From assembly GCA_947643285.1 (NCBI GenBank), contig CANRVK010000004.1, positions 1 through 38,086 on the forward strand: a DNA stretch of 38,086 nt, written 5' to 3'. A program made the translations under genes and the position numbers. The notes under the pieces are model-generated. The model worked only from the letters and a program-made list of their open reading frames with translations, was not told where the DNA came from and made no database searches. Source of the DNA: an uncultured Eubacteriaceae bacterium (GTDB lineage: Bacteria > Bacillota > Clostridia > Lachnospirales > Lachnospiraceae). Below are positions 9,713 to 20,179 of the stretch, one piece after another. Each line of letters begins with the position of its first letter. Positions within the stretch are counted from its first letter, which is position 1.

Positions 9713-10588
9713 TCACTCCTCATTCGGTATTTCCTCTATGGTTAAAGTTCCGATTGTTTCATATTTTAGACATGTTACGGTATCAGATGGGTATAAAATG
9801 GTATAAATTAGATATCCTGCCAGTAAAAAAATAATGATGGTAGCGAATATTTTTTTTACATAGGGAAATCCTTTTTTGATCTTATCCCAGACGCGAAAGA
9901 GAAATGTATTCGGACGGATATTCCCTTTCCCGCTTAACTCTTTCAATGTTTCACAAAGTTCTTTATATTCCTGATAAATTTCTCGTATGGAAACAAGTTC
10001 CCCTTCTTTTAGGTTTTTTATAAATTTGGGAATTGCTTCACACTTTTCTAGTACAATTTCTTTTTGGAAAAGTGTTTCAAATAGATCAGAAAGTCCTTTT
10101 TGAATCTGAGCTTTTTGCTCTTTTTCGGTCAATAAAATTCCTTCTAAACGATAGCGAAAGCCAACGGATAATCCCTGATCTACTAGAATCCGACCGCCTT
10201 CCCATAATCCAGAGAGAAAATAGTCTGGTATGGAAAGCAGTAGTATCTGTTCTAACAGGTTTTGCCCTATCTGTATTCTCTCTTTTAGAGGACAGTCTTC
10301 CTCTTCTAGTTTTTTTTCTAGAGGGAAGCCCTCTTTATGTACCATTGCGAGATACAGTTTTCCATCTTTTGAAAAACATTCATATAAATCTGTAAAATTT
10401 CCTTCTTTTTCTTTATCTGTTAGTTCTAAAATCAGCTTTTGTATCAGCAAGGATTCTTTTACGCAATATACATCATATGTATTATGCTGAGCGTCTATAT
10501 ATTCTCTGCAGCAATAAATCTCATATTTTGGTGTTTCTTCTGTTTTATGAATCACATAATACCGATGTTTCAGTGCCTCGATTACCAC
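9713..10588 (-). CDS. Single-pass membrane protein with pseudokinase-like cytoplasmic domain (EssB/YukC-like architecture suspected)
   Basis: N-terminal RYYVIHKTEETPKYEIYCCREY...DVYCVKESLL...FTDLYECFSKDGKLYLAMVHKEGFPLEKKL...ERIQIGQNLLEQILLL with no recognisable HRD or DFG motif; TM IFATIIIFLLAGYLIYTILY; short C-terminal tail. Stops 7 bp before the MORN gene. Confidence 0.55.
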   Translation of the reverse strand: MVIEALKHRYYVIHKTEETPKYEIYCCREYIDAQHNTYDVYCVKESLLIQKLILELTDKEKEGNFTDLYECFSKDGKLYLAMVHKEGFPLEKKLEEEDCPLKERIQIGQNLLEQILLLSIPDYFLSGLWEGGRILVDQGLSVGFRYRLEGILLTEKEQKAQIQKGLSDLFETLFQKEIVLEKCEAIPKFIKNLKEGELVSIREIYQEYKELCETLKELSGKGNIRPNTFLFRVWDKIKKGFPYVKKIFATIIIFLLAGYLIYTILYPSDTVTCLKYETIGTLTIEEIPNEE

Positions 10589-10620
10589 ACGATCACCCCT
10601 GTCATTTTACAACTTATTTC

Positions 10621-12375
10621 TTATTTCTCTCTTACTACTACATAAGTGGAAGCAGTAAGGTTTTCTTCGTCCATGCTCTTTGCTATAATTTCATATACGC
10701 CGGGCTGGTTTGGGGCGGTATACATTCCATTTTCATCAATACTTCCGCCCTCTGCCTCTTTTACAGACCAGAATACACGGCTGTCGCTGACTCCTTGCAG
10801 CAAGGCTTCAAAATAATAATTCTCTCGAACTAATACATTTGCCATATCAGGCTGAATTTTTAGCGTGCGCTTTTCTTTGATCGTCTGTTTTTCTCGCTTA
10901 TCTTTGATTGCTATCCAATGAATTTTGACTTGTTGTTCTATGGTATCTTCCAGACATTCTATCCCAATTTGAAAAGTTCCTTTGGTCACATCAATTTTGG
11001 CTGCCATTTTTAATGGTACTTTGCGTGTCCGCTGTTCAAAAATATCCTGTGCGCCATAGATAATCGAACTGGTATCTCCCATATCATCTGCTTCTCCGAG
11101 CAAAATATAGACCACTCCAAGCCCTAATCCATGTACTATCTCTTCTGTAAAAAACTGCTGCCCCTTTAATCCGCCGAAGCCAAGTTGAATGACAGCTTCT
11201 CCGCAGGCAGTCCAATTTCTTTGTATATCCTCTCTTATCGTTCCATCTCTTTTTTCTGAGGGCAGACCGTAGGTATATCCTGCTTTTTCTTCTTCTTGAA
11301 GGGTGAGTTCATTCATCACTTGTGCTAAAGGATTTGTATAAACGAACTGATGAAATGGCATGGATTCTACTGTTCCAATTAGATAGGTTTCTCCTGCTTT
11401 CAGAACAGAGATTCTGGCGAGGCAGATTCCTTGAATATTGGTATTTCTCACAACTTCTTCCATCGCATTTTTATAATATTGATCCAAAAATTCTTGTTTT
11501 ACCTTCTTTTCTGTAATAAAAAAGGAATTTTCTGCTTTCACAGATGGGTGAATCTCTTTTTCGCCAAAATGAATCGAAAAGCTTTTTTCCTCCACTCGGA
11601 TACTTCCCTTTACTCCCTTTACTGGAAGCGCACGACATCTTTTGGTGATCGTATAGATGGAAGCGCTTTGATGATCGGTTTCTAGAAAGGAGATCTCTGC
11701 GGTTTCTCTTTTTCCTGTTTCCACTCCATCAAATTCTAAACGGTAAGAAAAACTAATCGGTTTTTCCTGCCCTCTTTTTTCTATCTGAATTGTGATATCA
11801 AATTCTTTTTCGGATTCTATATATTTGGGTGTAATCTGCTGAATCCGAATTCCATTTTCTTGATAAACTGTCACGATTTCTTTATAAAGATTTTCTGTGA
11901 TAAAATCTTCATCTGGTTCTTGATCGCTCAGATACAGATGATAGCCTTCCTGATATTTATTATATTCTTCTTTGGAATTTGCTTCTCCTCTGGCTGCAAT
12001 ACTATGTACGGGTTCTTTCTCTATCTCCTGATATTCCACATAGAGATAAAGATTATTATTCGCTTCGTCTTCTTCACTGTAATTTAAAAATCCATCGATA
12101 GTAGATAATTTTTTTAATACTGGCTTTTCTATTACAATTTCTCTTCCTGCAAAATCCAGCGCCAGCCCCATTTCAATCGATATCGTGGCTTCGTCTACAC
12201 GGATCACATTCATTCCACATACCACGCCCATACCATGTACTAGACGATTGATGAGACGTCGTTTATCATTCATATAACGCTGTTCTGTTTCAAAATCTTC
12301 TACGTTTAAAAGTTTTCCATAAAAATACTTGTTTCTCTCAAAATTAAAATATTTCAGATTCTTCAATGATTCCAC
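10621..12375 (-). CDS. Conserved eCIS accessory (baseplate/fibre-associated?) protein with C-terminal Ig-like region, 584 aa
   Basis: NKYFYGKLLNVEDFETEQRYMNDKRRLINRLVHGMGVVCGMNVIRVDEATISIEMGLALDFAGREIVI is a recurrent N-terminal signature in eCIS loci; C-term FWSVKEAEGGSIDENGMYTAPNQPGVYEIIAKS is Ig-like. Confidence 0.65.
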   Translation of the reverse strand: MESLKNLKYFNFERNKYFYGKLLNVEDFETEQRYMNDKRRLINRLVHGMGVVCGMNVIRVDEATISIEMGLALDFAGREIVIEKPVLKKLSTIDGFLNYSEEDEANNNLYLYVEYQEIEKEPVHSIAARGEANSKEEYNKYQEGYHLYLSDQEPDEDFITENLYKEIVTVYQENGIRIQQITPKYIESEKEFDITIQIEKRGQEKPISFSYRLEFDGVETGKRETAEISFLETDHQSASIYTITKRCRALPVKGVKGSIRVEEKSFSIHFGEKEIHPSVKAENSFFITEKKVKQEFLDQYYKNAMEEVVRNTNIQGICLARISVLKAGETYLIGTVESMPFHQFVYTNPLAQVMNELTLQEEEKAGYTYGLPSEKRDGTIREDIQRNWTACGEAVIQLGFGGLKGQQFFTEEIVHGLGLGVVYILLGEADDMGDTSSIIYGAQDIFEQRTRKVPLKMAAKIDVTKGTFQIGIECLEDTIEQQVKIHWIAIKDKREKQTIKEKRTLKIQPDMANVLVRENYYFEALLQGVSDSRVFWSVKEAEGGSIDENGMYTAPNQPGVYEIIAKSMDEENLTASTYVVVREK

Positions 12376-12389
12376 CTGTACCTTTCCTC

Positions 12390-13520
12390 TTATTCCCTGC
12401 GTTCTTCCTGCAATTTAGTAAACGGAATGGACGCCTGACCATCTAATACCATCGAATGGAAATCAGAGAGTACACTGTTCATTCCAAGATAAGAATGCCA
12501 TCCTAAAAAAATATATGGCTCTAATATCACAAGATTACTTTCCATATGGGCTGGCTTTTCATTCTCCACAATCCTATCAATCATTGGAATATCCTTCCTA
12601 TTTATTTTTGCTTTTGCATCAATAATGACGGTAAAAATATAATTATTCTCTCCATATAGTCGTTTTAACAGTTCTTCTTTCTTTTGTGTTGTCATAAATG
12701 GCAAAACTTGATGATATTCCACAATATAAGGACGGTTTCCCAGATAAATTTCTAAAATATCCATGAGATAACTCACTGTACCTCTTTTTCTGTAAAGTTC
12801 TGCTGCATGTCCTATCAAATAGCGAAGTTTGGGTATTTCCCATAAAAAGCTATCTTGTAGACCAACCCAGTTCACTAGACAAGAAAGATATTCATTTTCC
12901 GCCACATCGGGATCAAAATGACGGGAAATCTGCCGGATTTCTTTTGTCATCTTTTCATAGATAGATTGAAAAATCCCTAAATAACGCTCTACAAAAGAAT
13001 AACTTTTTAAATCCTGCTGATAGATATCTGGCAAATACTCTGCCCAGCTTTCTTTTGGAAAAATTATTTTTATCTTTTTTATCAAAATCTCACCTAATCC
13101 GGTAAACCGCAGCTCAAACCATAAAAAACGCGCTTCAATTCCATGTAAAAGTATCTCTTCTCCTCTTCCCCTTTTTTTCAAAAATGCTTGAAATCTTTCT
13201 GCTTTTTCTAAGGCAGTTATTTTATGGCTTTTTATGATTTCTTCTATAGAACAGAGTATGCCGTCTTGATAGCACTCTTTTTCTTCTGACGCATAGATCA
13301 AAATCTCAACTTCTGTTGTATTTGAAATTTTTTCTATTTCTAATTCCATACTGTGCCAAAGGGTCTTTTTCTCTCTGCTGTCTAACAAAGGGGAATAAAA
13401 ACTTCCTGTCGCATTTTGCCCTATCGTAAGCCCTTTTTCTGAAAGCATCAGATTCTCTAACACACCTGTTTGAAAATCCATTTTTTTATTAAACATAAAA
13501 TATTTTTGAGCTTTTTTCAT
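12390..13520 (-). CDS. Phage tail protein I-like (TIGR02242-type) baseplate protein
   Basis: YLPDIYQQDLKSYSFVERYLGIFQSIYEKMTKEIRQISRHFDPDVAENEYLSCLVNWVGL...ELYRKRGTVSYLMDILEIYLG. Confidence 0.85.
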   Translation of the reverse strand: MKKAQKYFMFNKKMDFQTGVLENLMLSEKGLTIGQNATGSFYSPLLDSREKKTLWHSMELEIEKISNTTEVEILIYASEEKECYQDGILCSIEEIIKSHKITALEKAERFQAFLKKRGRGEEILLHGIEARFLWFELRFTGLGEILIKKIKIIFPKESWAEYLPDIYQQDLKSYSFVERYLGIFQSIYEKMTKEIRQISRHFDPDVAENEYLSCLVNWVGLQDSFLWEIPKLRYLIGHAAELYRKRGTVSYLMDILEIYLGNRPYIVEYHQVLPFMTTQKKEELLKRLYGENNYIFTVIIDAKAKINRKDIPMIDRIVENEKPAHMESNLVILEPYIFLGWHSYLGMNSVLSDFHSMVLDGQASIPFTKLQEERRE

Positions 13521-13530
13521 TTTTTCACCC

Positions 13531-15543
13531 CTATTTAGACAAAGTGATATTAAAATCCATACTTTCCAAATAAATCAATGCATTGACTGGCATCTGATAA
13601 TCCCCATTGGGATTGCGTAAAACCCCTTTTCCCTGTGCATGAATCGAGAGATTTATCATATGTTCCACACATGCAAGGGATTCTATTAATCCATACATTT
13701 TTCCATAGATCAAAGGCTTTCCAAATTCCAATAATTCTTCTGAGAAATAAGTTCTAACAGCTTTTTCAATTTGTTCTTTTGCATTTCTATAATGTGCCTT
13801 ACATATAATTTCAGCGAAGAGATAAATTCCTACATATTCTGGTGATAAAATCTGTATTCTAGTGCCTAACATTCTTTTCTTCTCTAACATTGCTCGAATA
13901 TTTCGTTCATATCCGCTGCTTAATTTTGGCATAGTTTCTTCTGAATAAGGCTTTACCACAATATAAACCGTATTATCTGCTGTCTGATTTTCCCAGCTCT
14001 TAGTCAAAAAAGAAGTGGTGGCTTTTACTTTATGTATCAAAAGTCCCGGTGTCTGCCTTACCAAAGTTTCATAATCTTCCATGGTAACGGCTCTGTGTGT
14101 GTGTGTACTTTCCCTCATAAAACGCCAAAAACATTCTTCTATCGTTTCTTTATCTGCTCCGCTGGAAGTATTTTCATAGTTCGTCACTTTTGCTGGAATC
14201 GTTCCGTCCTCAAAAAATTTTAACTGCTGCTCTTTAATATTCCCCTTTAATCCTCTAGAAGAGATAAAACGAATGATTTTTAATTCGCCTTTCGGCGCTA
14301 GACCTCTTTCACAATCTCCAAAATATAAGCAGCCCTGCTCCTCATCAAATACAAAATGACGATCTTCTGGTCCAGAATGATAAAAGTTCTCTACTCTTTG
14401 ATACCGTTCAAATCCATTTTCCTGAAAGGGACATGTGACCATGATTTCTATTTGATCCTGTAATAACTCTGTATGTTCCAATCGGATCTGCTGAAACGGG
14501 AATCCATCCATTTCATAGTTTCGTTCTGCTTCAAAGTCTACTTCATACGTCACAGCATATAGCGTTTCCGATTCTTTTACTTCTTCTTTTAACTGAATTT
14601 TCACTTTATCAGGCAGAATACTCTTTTTTTCTATCTCTATTGGATACCAAATGCCTGCCTTTTCTTTATAAAATTCCAATTTCCCCTGTCTTGCCATTCT
14701 GCTGTTTAAAAATACTGTCTTTTTATCTTCTAAAACAGAAACTTCTTCATAAGTCGAACGAGTTTCTGTCTGCTGTACCATAATACTATTCCACTCCACC
14801 GCCTGAATCGATGGCAGAATATCGTATTCTCCACTCTCGATCACAAAACAAAGCAACATCTCATTTTCATTTTGTAACTCTGTGTGTTCCTTTTGCCCCT
14901 TCTCTTCTTCTAAGACAAACTGAACTTCCCCACTGTAGAGCAGTCCATATGTTTCATCTTTCAGAATCCGGCAGGGGATTTTTTTTCCATCTCGGATCGC
15001 TTCTAATCTCCACTGAATCAAAGGGAAAAAATCTTCTTTTATGGGCTGCCTTTTTCCCTCTTTGGGTTCTGAGAGTTTAAAATATAGTCTGTGATACTTT
15101 TCTTCTGGAAACGGATGTGCGAATCGAAGGATCACCTTTCCCTGTTTCTTTTTCAGATCACAAGAAAGGGATAACAGACGGTTTGGTGAAAAACAACGTT
15201 CTTCTGTTGTTTCAAATACAATATCGCCTGCATAGATTCTGCTGTTTTTAGGAAGAAAAAACTCCTTTTCAATCTCATATAATATAGCAAATGTCTGAAC
15301 GGCTTTCTTTCTTCTCTGTTTCATGCCAATCAGCTTTAAAAACATTTTATAATTTTCTGATCCAATCTGATCGAGATGAAACTGCTGCAGTTCTTTCATC
15401 CAAGAAAGCAGTTCTAAAAAAGTAATTCCCGGATCATGTTCATTAAAATCAGTCCATTTTCTATCAATCTGTGGAATTTTCCTTTTGTGATATTCAAAGA
15501 TTTCATCAAAAGTTTCGTCATCTAATTTCAGTTGTCCAAACAT
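13531..15543 (-). CDS. Baseplate J-like protein (Afp11/12-like), 670 aa
   Basis: IDRKWTDFNEHDPGITFLELLSWMKELQQFHLDQIG; VTMEDYETLVRQTPGLLIHKVKA. Confidence 0.85.
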   Translation of the reverse strand: MFGQLKLDDETFDEIFEYHKRKIPQIDRKWTDFNEHDPGITFLELLSWMKELQQFHLDQIGSENYKMFLKLIGMKQRRKKAVQTFAILYEIEKEFFLPKNSRIYAGDIVFETTEERCFSPNRLLSLSCDLKKKQGKVILRFAHPFPEEKYHRLYFKLSEPKEGKRQPIKEDFFPLIQWRLEAIRDGKKIPCRILKDETYGLLYSGEVQFVLEEEKGQKEHTELQNENEMLLCFVIESGEYDILPSIQAVEWNSIMVQQTETRSTYEEVSVLEDKKTVFLNSRMARQGKLEFYKEKAGIWYPIEIEKKSILPDKVKIQLKEEVKESETLYAVTYEVDFEAERNYEMDGFPFQQIRLEHTELLQDQIEIMVTCPFQENGFERYQRVENFYHSGPEDRHFVFDEEQGCLYFGDCERGLAPKGELKIIRFISSRGLKGNIKEQQLKFFEDGTIPAKVTNYENTSSGADKETIEECFWRFMRESTHTHRAVTMEDYETLVRQTPGLLIHKVKATTSFLTKSWENQTADNTVYIVVKPYSEETMPKLSSGYERNIRAMLEKKRMLGTRIQILSPEYVGIYLFAEIICKAHYRNAKEQIEKAVRTYFSEELLEFGKPLIYGKMYGLIESLACVEHMINLSIHAQGKGVLRNPNGDYQMPVNALIYLESMDFNITLSK

Positions 15544-15583
15544 CGACTTTTTCCCTCTTTTCTGCTCTCTGTATGTTTCTTTT

Positions 15584-18500
15584 CTAGTTTTCTACCTGAA
15601 TCAGAATCTGATGAACTCCACTCGTCGCTAACATATAGTGAATTTTCTCTGTCCGGTTTAAATCAATATCTATGACTTTATTTCGATTCAACTGATGCGC
15701 ACTTAAGCGAATATTTTTCACAGTTCTAACCCCTGTAATCTCTTGCAGTAAATTTAAAATCTGCATCTCACTCGGCAAAACACCGATTTCAAAATTAGCA
15801 GGATTTAAAAATTCCTTTAACCGTTTTTCTGCTTCTCTTCTCACATCAAATACCTGACTATATTCTGACACTTCCATGCTCACTGTTACATTTAATTCAA
15901 TAAACTTTGGTTCAATAATTTGAAATATATTTTTCTCATACAATTCACTGTTCATTCTGGGTTTTAAGTAATTCATGACCTGCTCTCGGATTCCATCAAA
16001 ATACTTTCTTCCTTTTTCAAAATCTCTTTGAAGAAGTACTAATGTCACAGCTCCATACTGCTTTTTCCCTTCTGCATTATAATTAGAAAAGCATTTGGCG
16101 CGAATAATATTTCTGGTAGCTTCCTTTGCCAGATCTTCATAATCTTTTGCTGTCACAGCCCGATCTCTATGTCGAAGTGATGCCGCACGGCGTTTTATTG
16201 CTTCGTCAATCGTTTCCTGTTTCAGCCCTCCTGTTGTCGCTTCATAATTAGATACCTCACTGATAAAACCAATATCCGATTCTAACATCGTGATCTTTCC
16301 TTCTGAAAGATTTCCCTTTTCCGCTTCTGTGATGCTATACTGAATCTGGATGGTCGCTTCTGTTCCATCTGGCGGAATCAGACCATTTCTTCCATCTGGA
16401 AACGAAACTGTTCCTTTAATTCTATCCAGAATATATCTTCTCTCTAATGTTCCATCGATATGAAACTGTTCCACTTCTTCCCATAAAACCCAGATTTCTT
16501 GTACTGTTCCGCTCTCATTTAAGACTTCACGCACTCTGCCTTGTTTTTTTAATTCAGAAAGTTCTCTTCCATTCAGGCGTTTTTTCTCATTTGCCCAAAC
16601 CTCTAATTGATAGATCTGCTGATGGTTGAGATGACAGACCAGATTTTCCTGATTCGGTCGCACATAAAAATATTCATTCTCTACAGTTTCAATCCCTTTA
16701 ATAGAAGTAGAGTTGAGATAAATTCCCTCTATATAAGGCAGATTCCCTCTGTTCGCCTCTTTTTGATAGAGCTTTTCATAATCTAAAATTCTTATCCAGT
16801 AACGTTCTTTTCCAAACAATCTTTTCTTTGTGAAATTTTCTTGTTCCATTAAAGTGAGCAAACCTGTTTTTTTTAAGTGTTTCGTTTCATCTACGATATT
16901 TAAGTTTCTCCAATGTCCATTACTATAATATTCATAGCCTAGATTGGGAAGTTTTTCTGTCATCGTCTCTCCCATAGAAAATAAAATTCTAAGTGGTCCT
17001 TTTTCTAATGGAAGGTCAAACCCTGCATACATCACCATTTGACGTTCTTCCCGACAGTTCACAAAAGAAATCCCTCTCTTATCCTTAAGCTGTTCTTTCC
17101 CATAGATCTCTTGTTCCAAATTATTTTCTAATATCAGGCAGTCTGGTATGATATCGTTTCGGTTATACTCATAACGCAGCTTCAGAAAACTGATTCTCGG
17201 TGCAATATAATTTCCTTTCATTTTATAAAAATTATTCATTTTTAAAACTCGTATCCGAATACAATAAGTAATTTTAGAGTTGACAAGAAACGGTTCTATA
17301 TCAGCCGGACAGATAAAATTAACAGAAATACACCGTCTTTTCACTCCTTCTTTGATAGAAAATAAATCGGTATATTGTTTATTCAGAAATAACCGTTTGA
17401 ATCCTTCTCCATTATAATATTCCCACACCACTTCTCCTACACTGATGTCATACTCCTTATCCACCTTTATCGCAGAGCGCTTCATGATCATCTTCCAATC
17501 AATCGCAGCTCCTTCCTCTCCTCCGCTTTCCAATGGCACGCTGATAAAATCCATATCAAAATCCATATGGATAAAAGCGCCTTTTTTTCCGAGCACTTCT
17601 TCGGAAGCAATATAACACTCCTCATAAGGAATCGGTCTTTCTCCAAAAGGCAGAAATTCTCTTACAATTTGCTCTGTCCCCTGCGAATAAATCAGTTCTG
17701 GAACGGCTTCTCCTTTGGAGCGGATAGCGAGTGTATCTATTTTATATGTTCCGAATCCTCGCCCGTCAAAAACCTCAGCCCGAATAAAGTAGCTGCTAAA
17801 TTCTTTCTCTTTTATTTCTAATAGAGCAAATGGCGGCTGATCCTTTCCCTTATAGAGCATCAGATATCCATCTTTTACTTTCTGTTTTTCAAAGTTTTGA
17901 TATCCTTTCTCACTATAATAAGAAAAACGGATTTTTTCTTGTTTTAAAAAAGTTTCTATCGGCAACGGATCTTTTTGGCTTCCCGATCTGCTTTCCTGAA
18001 AATCTATGGTAATCCATGCTGCTCCATGAATATGAAAAACGGATTTATGACAAAAAGAGAAACAATGTTTCTGCAGATTTTCCTTTTTCTGATCAAATAC
18101 AAAAAAGCCACCGGGAAAAGGGGTTTCTTCTGTCTTTTCATATAACAAAGAAATCTTATCCTCTGTGGGAACGCTTAAATAAATATCTCGAAGAGAAGAA
18201 GGGGTTACATAGACATCTTCTATGGTTTCAAATGTAGTATTTTCTCCATTCTCTGCTTCTCCTATCAGCCGTGTTTTCGTTGGCACTTCACAACCCTTTA
18301 CTTCCTGATTGATGAGCTGAAATGTGATATATCCCTCTGCCGGTACAGAAGATTTTAGCCTTGTTCCGATTTTCTTAAAAAATTCCATACAATTTTTCTT
18401 TTCAATCTGATTAAAATGCTGAATCGTATCTGCCATCATATCTGCATAAATCAACGCAAGGGAAGCTCCGACATCTGGCCGTTCTTCATTAAAACGCCAT

Positions 18501-18586
18501 TCTGGTGTATAAGCTGCTGCTTTTCTCTTTATCTCTTCTACCAATTCTTCTTTGGTTCGACTGTCAAATTCCGAAACCCGCTTCAC
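15584..18586 (-). CDS. Baseplate J-like protein (Afp11/12-like), 1000 aa
   Basis: EERPDVGASLALIYADMMADTIQHFNQI; EATTGGLKQETIDEAIKRRAASLRHRDRAVTAKDYEDLAKEATRNIIRAKC. Confidence 0.9.
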   Translation of the reverse strand: MKRVSEFDSRTKEELVEEIKRKAAAYTPEWRFNEERPDVGASLALIYADMMADTIQHFNQIEKKNCMEFFKKIGTRLKSSVPAEGYITFQLINQEVKGCEVPTKTRLIGEAENGENTTFETIEDVYVTPSSLRDIYLSVPTEDKISLLYEKTEETPFPGGFFVFDQKKENLQKHCFSFCHKSVFHIHGAAWITIDFQESRSGSQKDPLPIETFLKQEKIRFSYYSEKGYQNFEKQKVKDGYLMLYKGKDQPPFALLEIKEKEFSSYFIRAEVFDGRGFGTYKIDTLAIRSKGEAVPELIYSQGTEQIVREFLPFGERPIPYEECYIASEEVLGKKGAFIHMDFDMDFISVPLESGGEEGAAIDWKMIMKRSAIKVDKEYDISVGEVVWEYYNGEGFKRLFLNKQYTDLFSIKEGVKRRCISVNFICPADIEPFLVNSKITYCIRIRVLKMNNFYKMKGNYIAPRISFLKLRYEYNRNDIIPDCLILENNLEQEIYGKEQLKDKRGISFVNCREERQMVMYAGFDLPLEKGPLRILFSMGETMTEKLPNLGYEYYSNGHWRNLNIVDETKHLKKTGLLTLMEQENFTKKRLFGKERYWIRILDYEKLYQKEANRGNLPYIEGIYLNSTSIKGIETVENEYFYVRPNQENLVCHLNHQQIYQLEVWANEKKRLNGRELSELKKQGRVREVLNESGTVQEIWVLWEEVEQFHIDGTLERRYILDRIKGTVSFPDGRNGLIPPDGTEATIQIQYSITEAEKGNLSEGKITMLESDIGFISEVSNYEATTGGLKQETIDEAIKRRAASLRHRDRAVTAKDYEDLAKEATRNIIRAKCFSNYNAEGKKQYGAVTLVLLQRDFEKGRKYFDGIREQVMNYLKPRMNSELYEKNIFQIIEPKFIELNVTVSMEVSEYSQVFDVRREAEKRLKEFLNPANFEIGVLPSEMQILNLLQEITGVRTVKNIRLSAHQLNRNKVIDIDLNRTEKIHYMLATSGVHQILIQVEN

Positions 18587-18633
18587 ATAAATCCCTCCGT
18601 TTCTTTTTTCTCTTCTTGTTTTTCAAAAATTTT

Positions 18634-19053
18634 TTAACCTTCTCTAAAACCTTCGTTCATATAATAGGGATAGACCAGATTATAGGGATTATTGGTAGCA
18701 CGTACCATATAGCTGATAAAAATATTCAGCCTTCCCTCCGCTTGTGCATCTGCTTCCACTTGTACCTCTATCTCCGTAATTCTAGGTTCCCATATCACTA
18801 ATGCATTTTGTATTTCCATCTGCATCTGCAATAAAATAGATGGTTCTATGGTTTCAAATGTATATTCTTGTATTCCACAGCCAAATTCTGGGCGCATCAT
18901 TCGCTCTCCTTTTCTTGTCATCAAAATAATGCGGACTGCTTCTTTGATATCTTCTTCATAAGAGGACGTTTTCACATATCCTGTCGCTTCATCAATCTGT
19001 ACTGGAAATTTCCAGCCCACACCCAGAAAATCTTTTACCAGCTTTTCGTCCAT
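18634..19053 (-). CDS. gp25/gpW-like baseplate wedge protein
   Basis: RKGERMMRPEFGCGIQEYTFE...IQNALVIWEPRITEIEVQVEA including the EPR motif typical of gp25. Confidence 0.92.
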   Translation of the reverse strand: MDEKLVKDFLGVGWKFPVQIDEATGYVKTSSYEEDIKEAVRIILMTRKGERMMRPEFGCGIQEYTFETIEPSILLQMQMEIQNALVIWEPRITEIEVQVEADAQAEGRLNIFISYMVRATNNPYNLVYPYYMNEGFREG

Positions 19054-19221
19054 CTTTCTTTCCTCCCTATTATTTAGTTAATTAGGCAATTGCGAAACTC
19101 CAAATACCGTAGAAATACTGATTTTTATGAATATCTATTTCCTGTATTTCCTCACGAAAATTTCAAGATTATCGCAAGTGCCACTTTTTAAAAAGTAGAA
19201 TAGCAAATCAACAGCGAAGGT

Positions 19222-19351
19222 AAGGACGTATTCCAAAAGAAGCCCCTTGGAAGACGTTGGTACTTAATGAGCGGTGCGGTGACGCGCCGAGAATTTAGTA
19301 CCACTACGTCTGGAACGGAGCGAGAGCGCGGCTTCGGTGGAATACGTCCTT
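19222..19351 (-). repeat. Interspersed palindromic element, copy C
   Basis: aaggacgtattcca ... tggaatacgtcctt, 14-bp perfect arms around the shared core. Confidence 0.9.
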
Positions 19352-19388
19352 GCCGTAGCGTTCCCTTTTGACTTTCGCAATCGTCTAT

Positions 19389-20174
19389 TTAGTTAATCTT
19401 TGTCATACTTCCCTTTAGTTCCAACATAGCACTTGACTCCACTTTAAAAGCCCCCTGTGACTTCATTTCCACCATATTCCCCTCTAGTTTGGTACTCTGT
19501 CCTTTTAACGTTAAAGCTTGTCCTGCAGAAATTTCTATCGTATCAGCTTCTAAAGATGCCTTTTTCCCTGTTCCATCTAGAGTGAGCATTTCTTTTCCAT
19601 CTGCTTTTAATACAATCTTTTTCTTTGCTTCTACTGTAATACTTCCATCTTTTCCATTCATGGTACAGAGATTTTCCCCCTCTTTATCTTTCATCGTGAG
19701 AATCTGATCTTTATCCTCTAGGGAAATACACATTCCGCCCGCTGTTGTGATCTCAATCTTTTCTTCATTCTCGGTTTCATTAAATTCCAGTTTATGTCCG
19801 CCCTTTGTCAGAATACTTTTGATCGAATTTTTGTCATTTGCCATATTCTCTGGCAATTGATTCACTTTATCCCAAATACAGCCGAGCACAATCGGACTGT
19901 CCAGATTTCCAAGTAAAAAGCCTACCACTACCACAGAATTTACTTCTGGAAGAAAATAGAAGCCACAAGAATTGTTTGCATAGGGCTGCATAACGGGAAT
20001 CCAGTTAGATGTCGATTTTCCCTCTTCCCCTAGAAAAAATTCTACCAGAACCATTCCCTCATGTTCCGAATCCCAGTTCTTTTTCACTTTCCCTAGCATC
20101 ACTCCCGGACAGACATTCTGAAGGCGTTTTTCCTGTTGGTCTTTTTCAAATAACATCGTAAACAATTCAGACAT
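19389..20174 (-). CDS. gp5/VgrG-like spike protein (OB-fold plus C-terminal beta-repeat)
   Basis: CPGVMLGKVKKNWDSEHEGMVLVEFFLG...WIPVMQPYANNSCGFYFLPEVNSVVVVGFLLGNLDSPIVLGCIWD, then strand repeats KKIVLKADGKEMLTLDGTGKKASLEADTIEISAG. Confidence 0.88.
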   Translation of the reverse strand: MSELFTMLFEKDQQEKRLQNVCPGVMLGKVKKNWDSEHEGMVLVEFFLGEEGKSTSNWIPVMQPYANNSCGFYFLPEVNSVVVVGFLLGNLDSPIVLGCIWDKVNQLPENMANDKNSIKSILTKGGHKLEFNETENEEKIEITTAGGMCISLEDKDQILTMKDKEGENLCTMNGKDGSITVEAKKKIVLKADGKEMLTLDGTGKKASLEADTIEISAGQALTLKGQSTKLEGNMVEMKSQGAFKVESSAMLELKGSMTKIN

Positions 20175-20179
20175 TCTGT

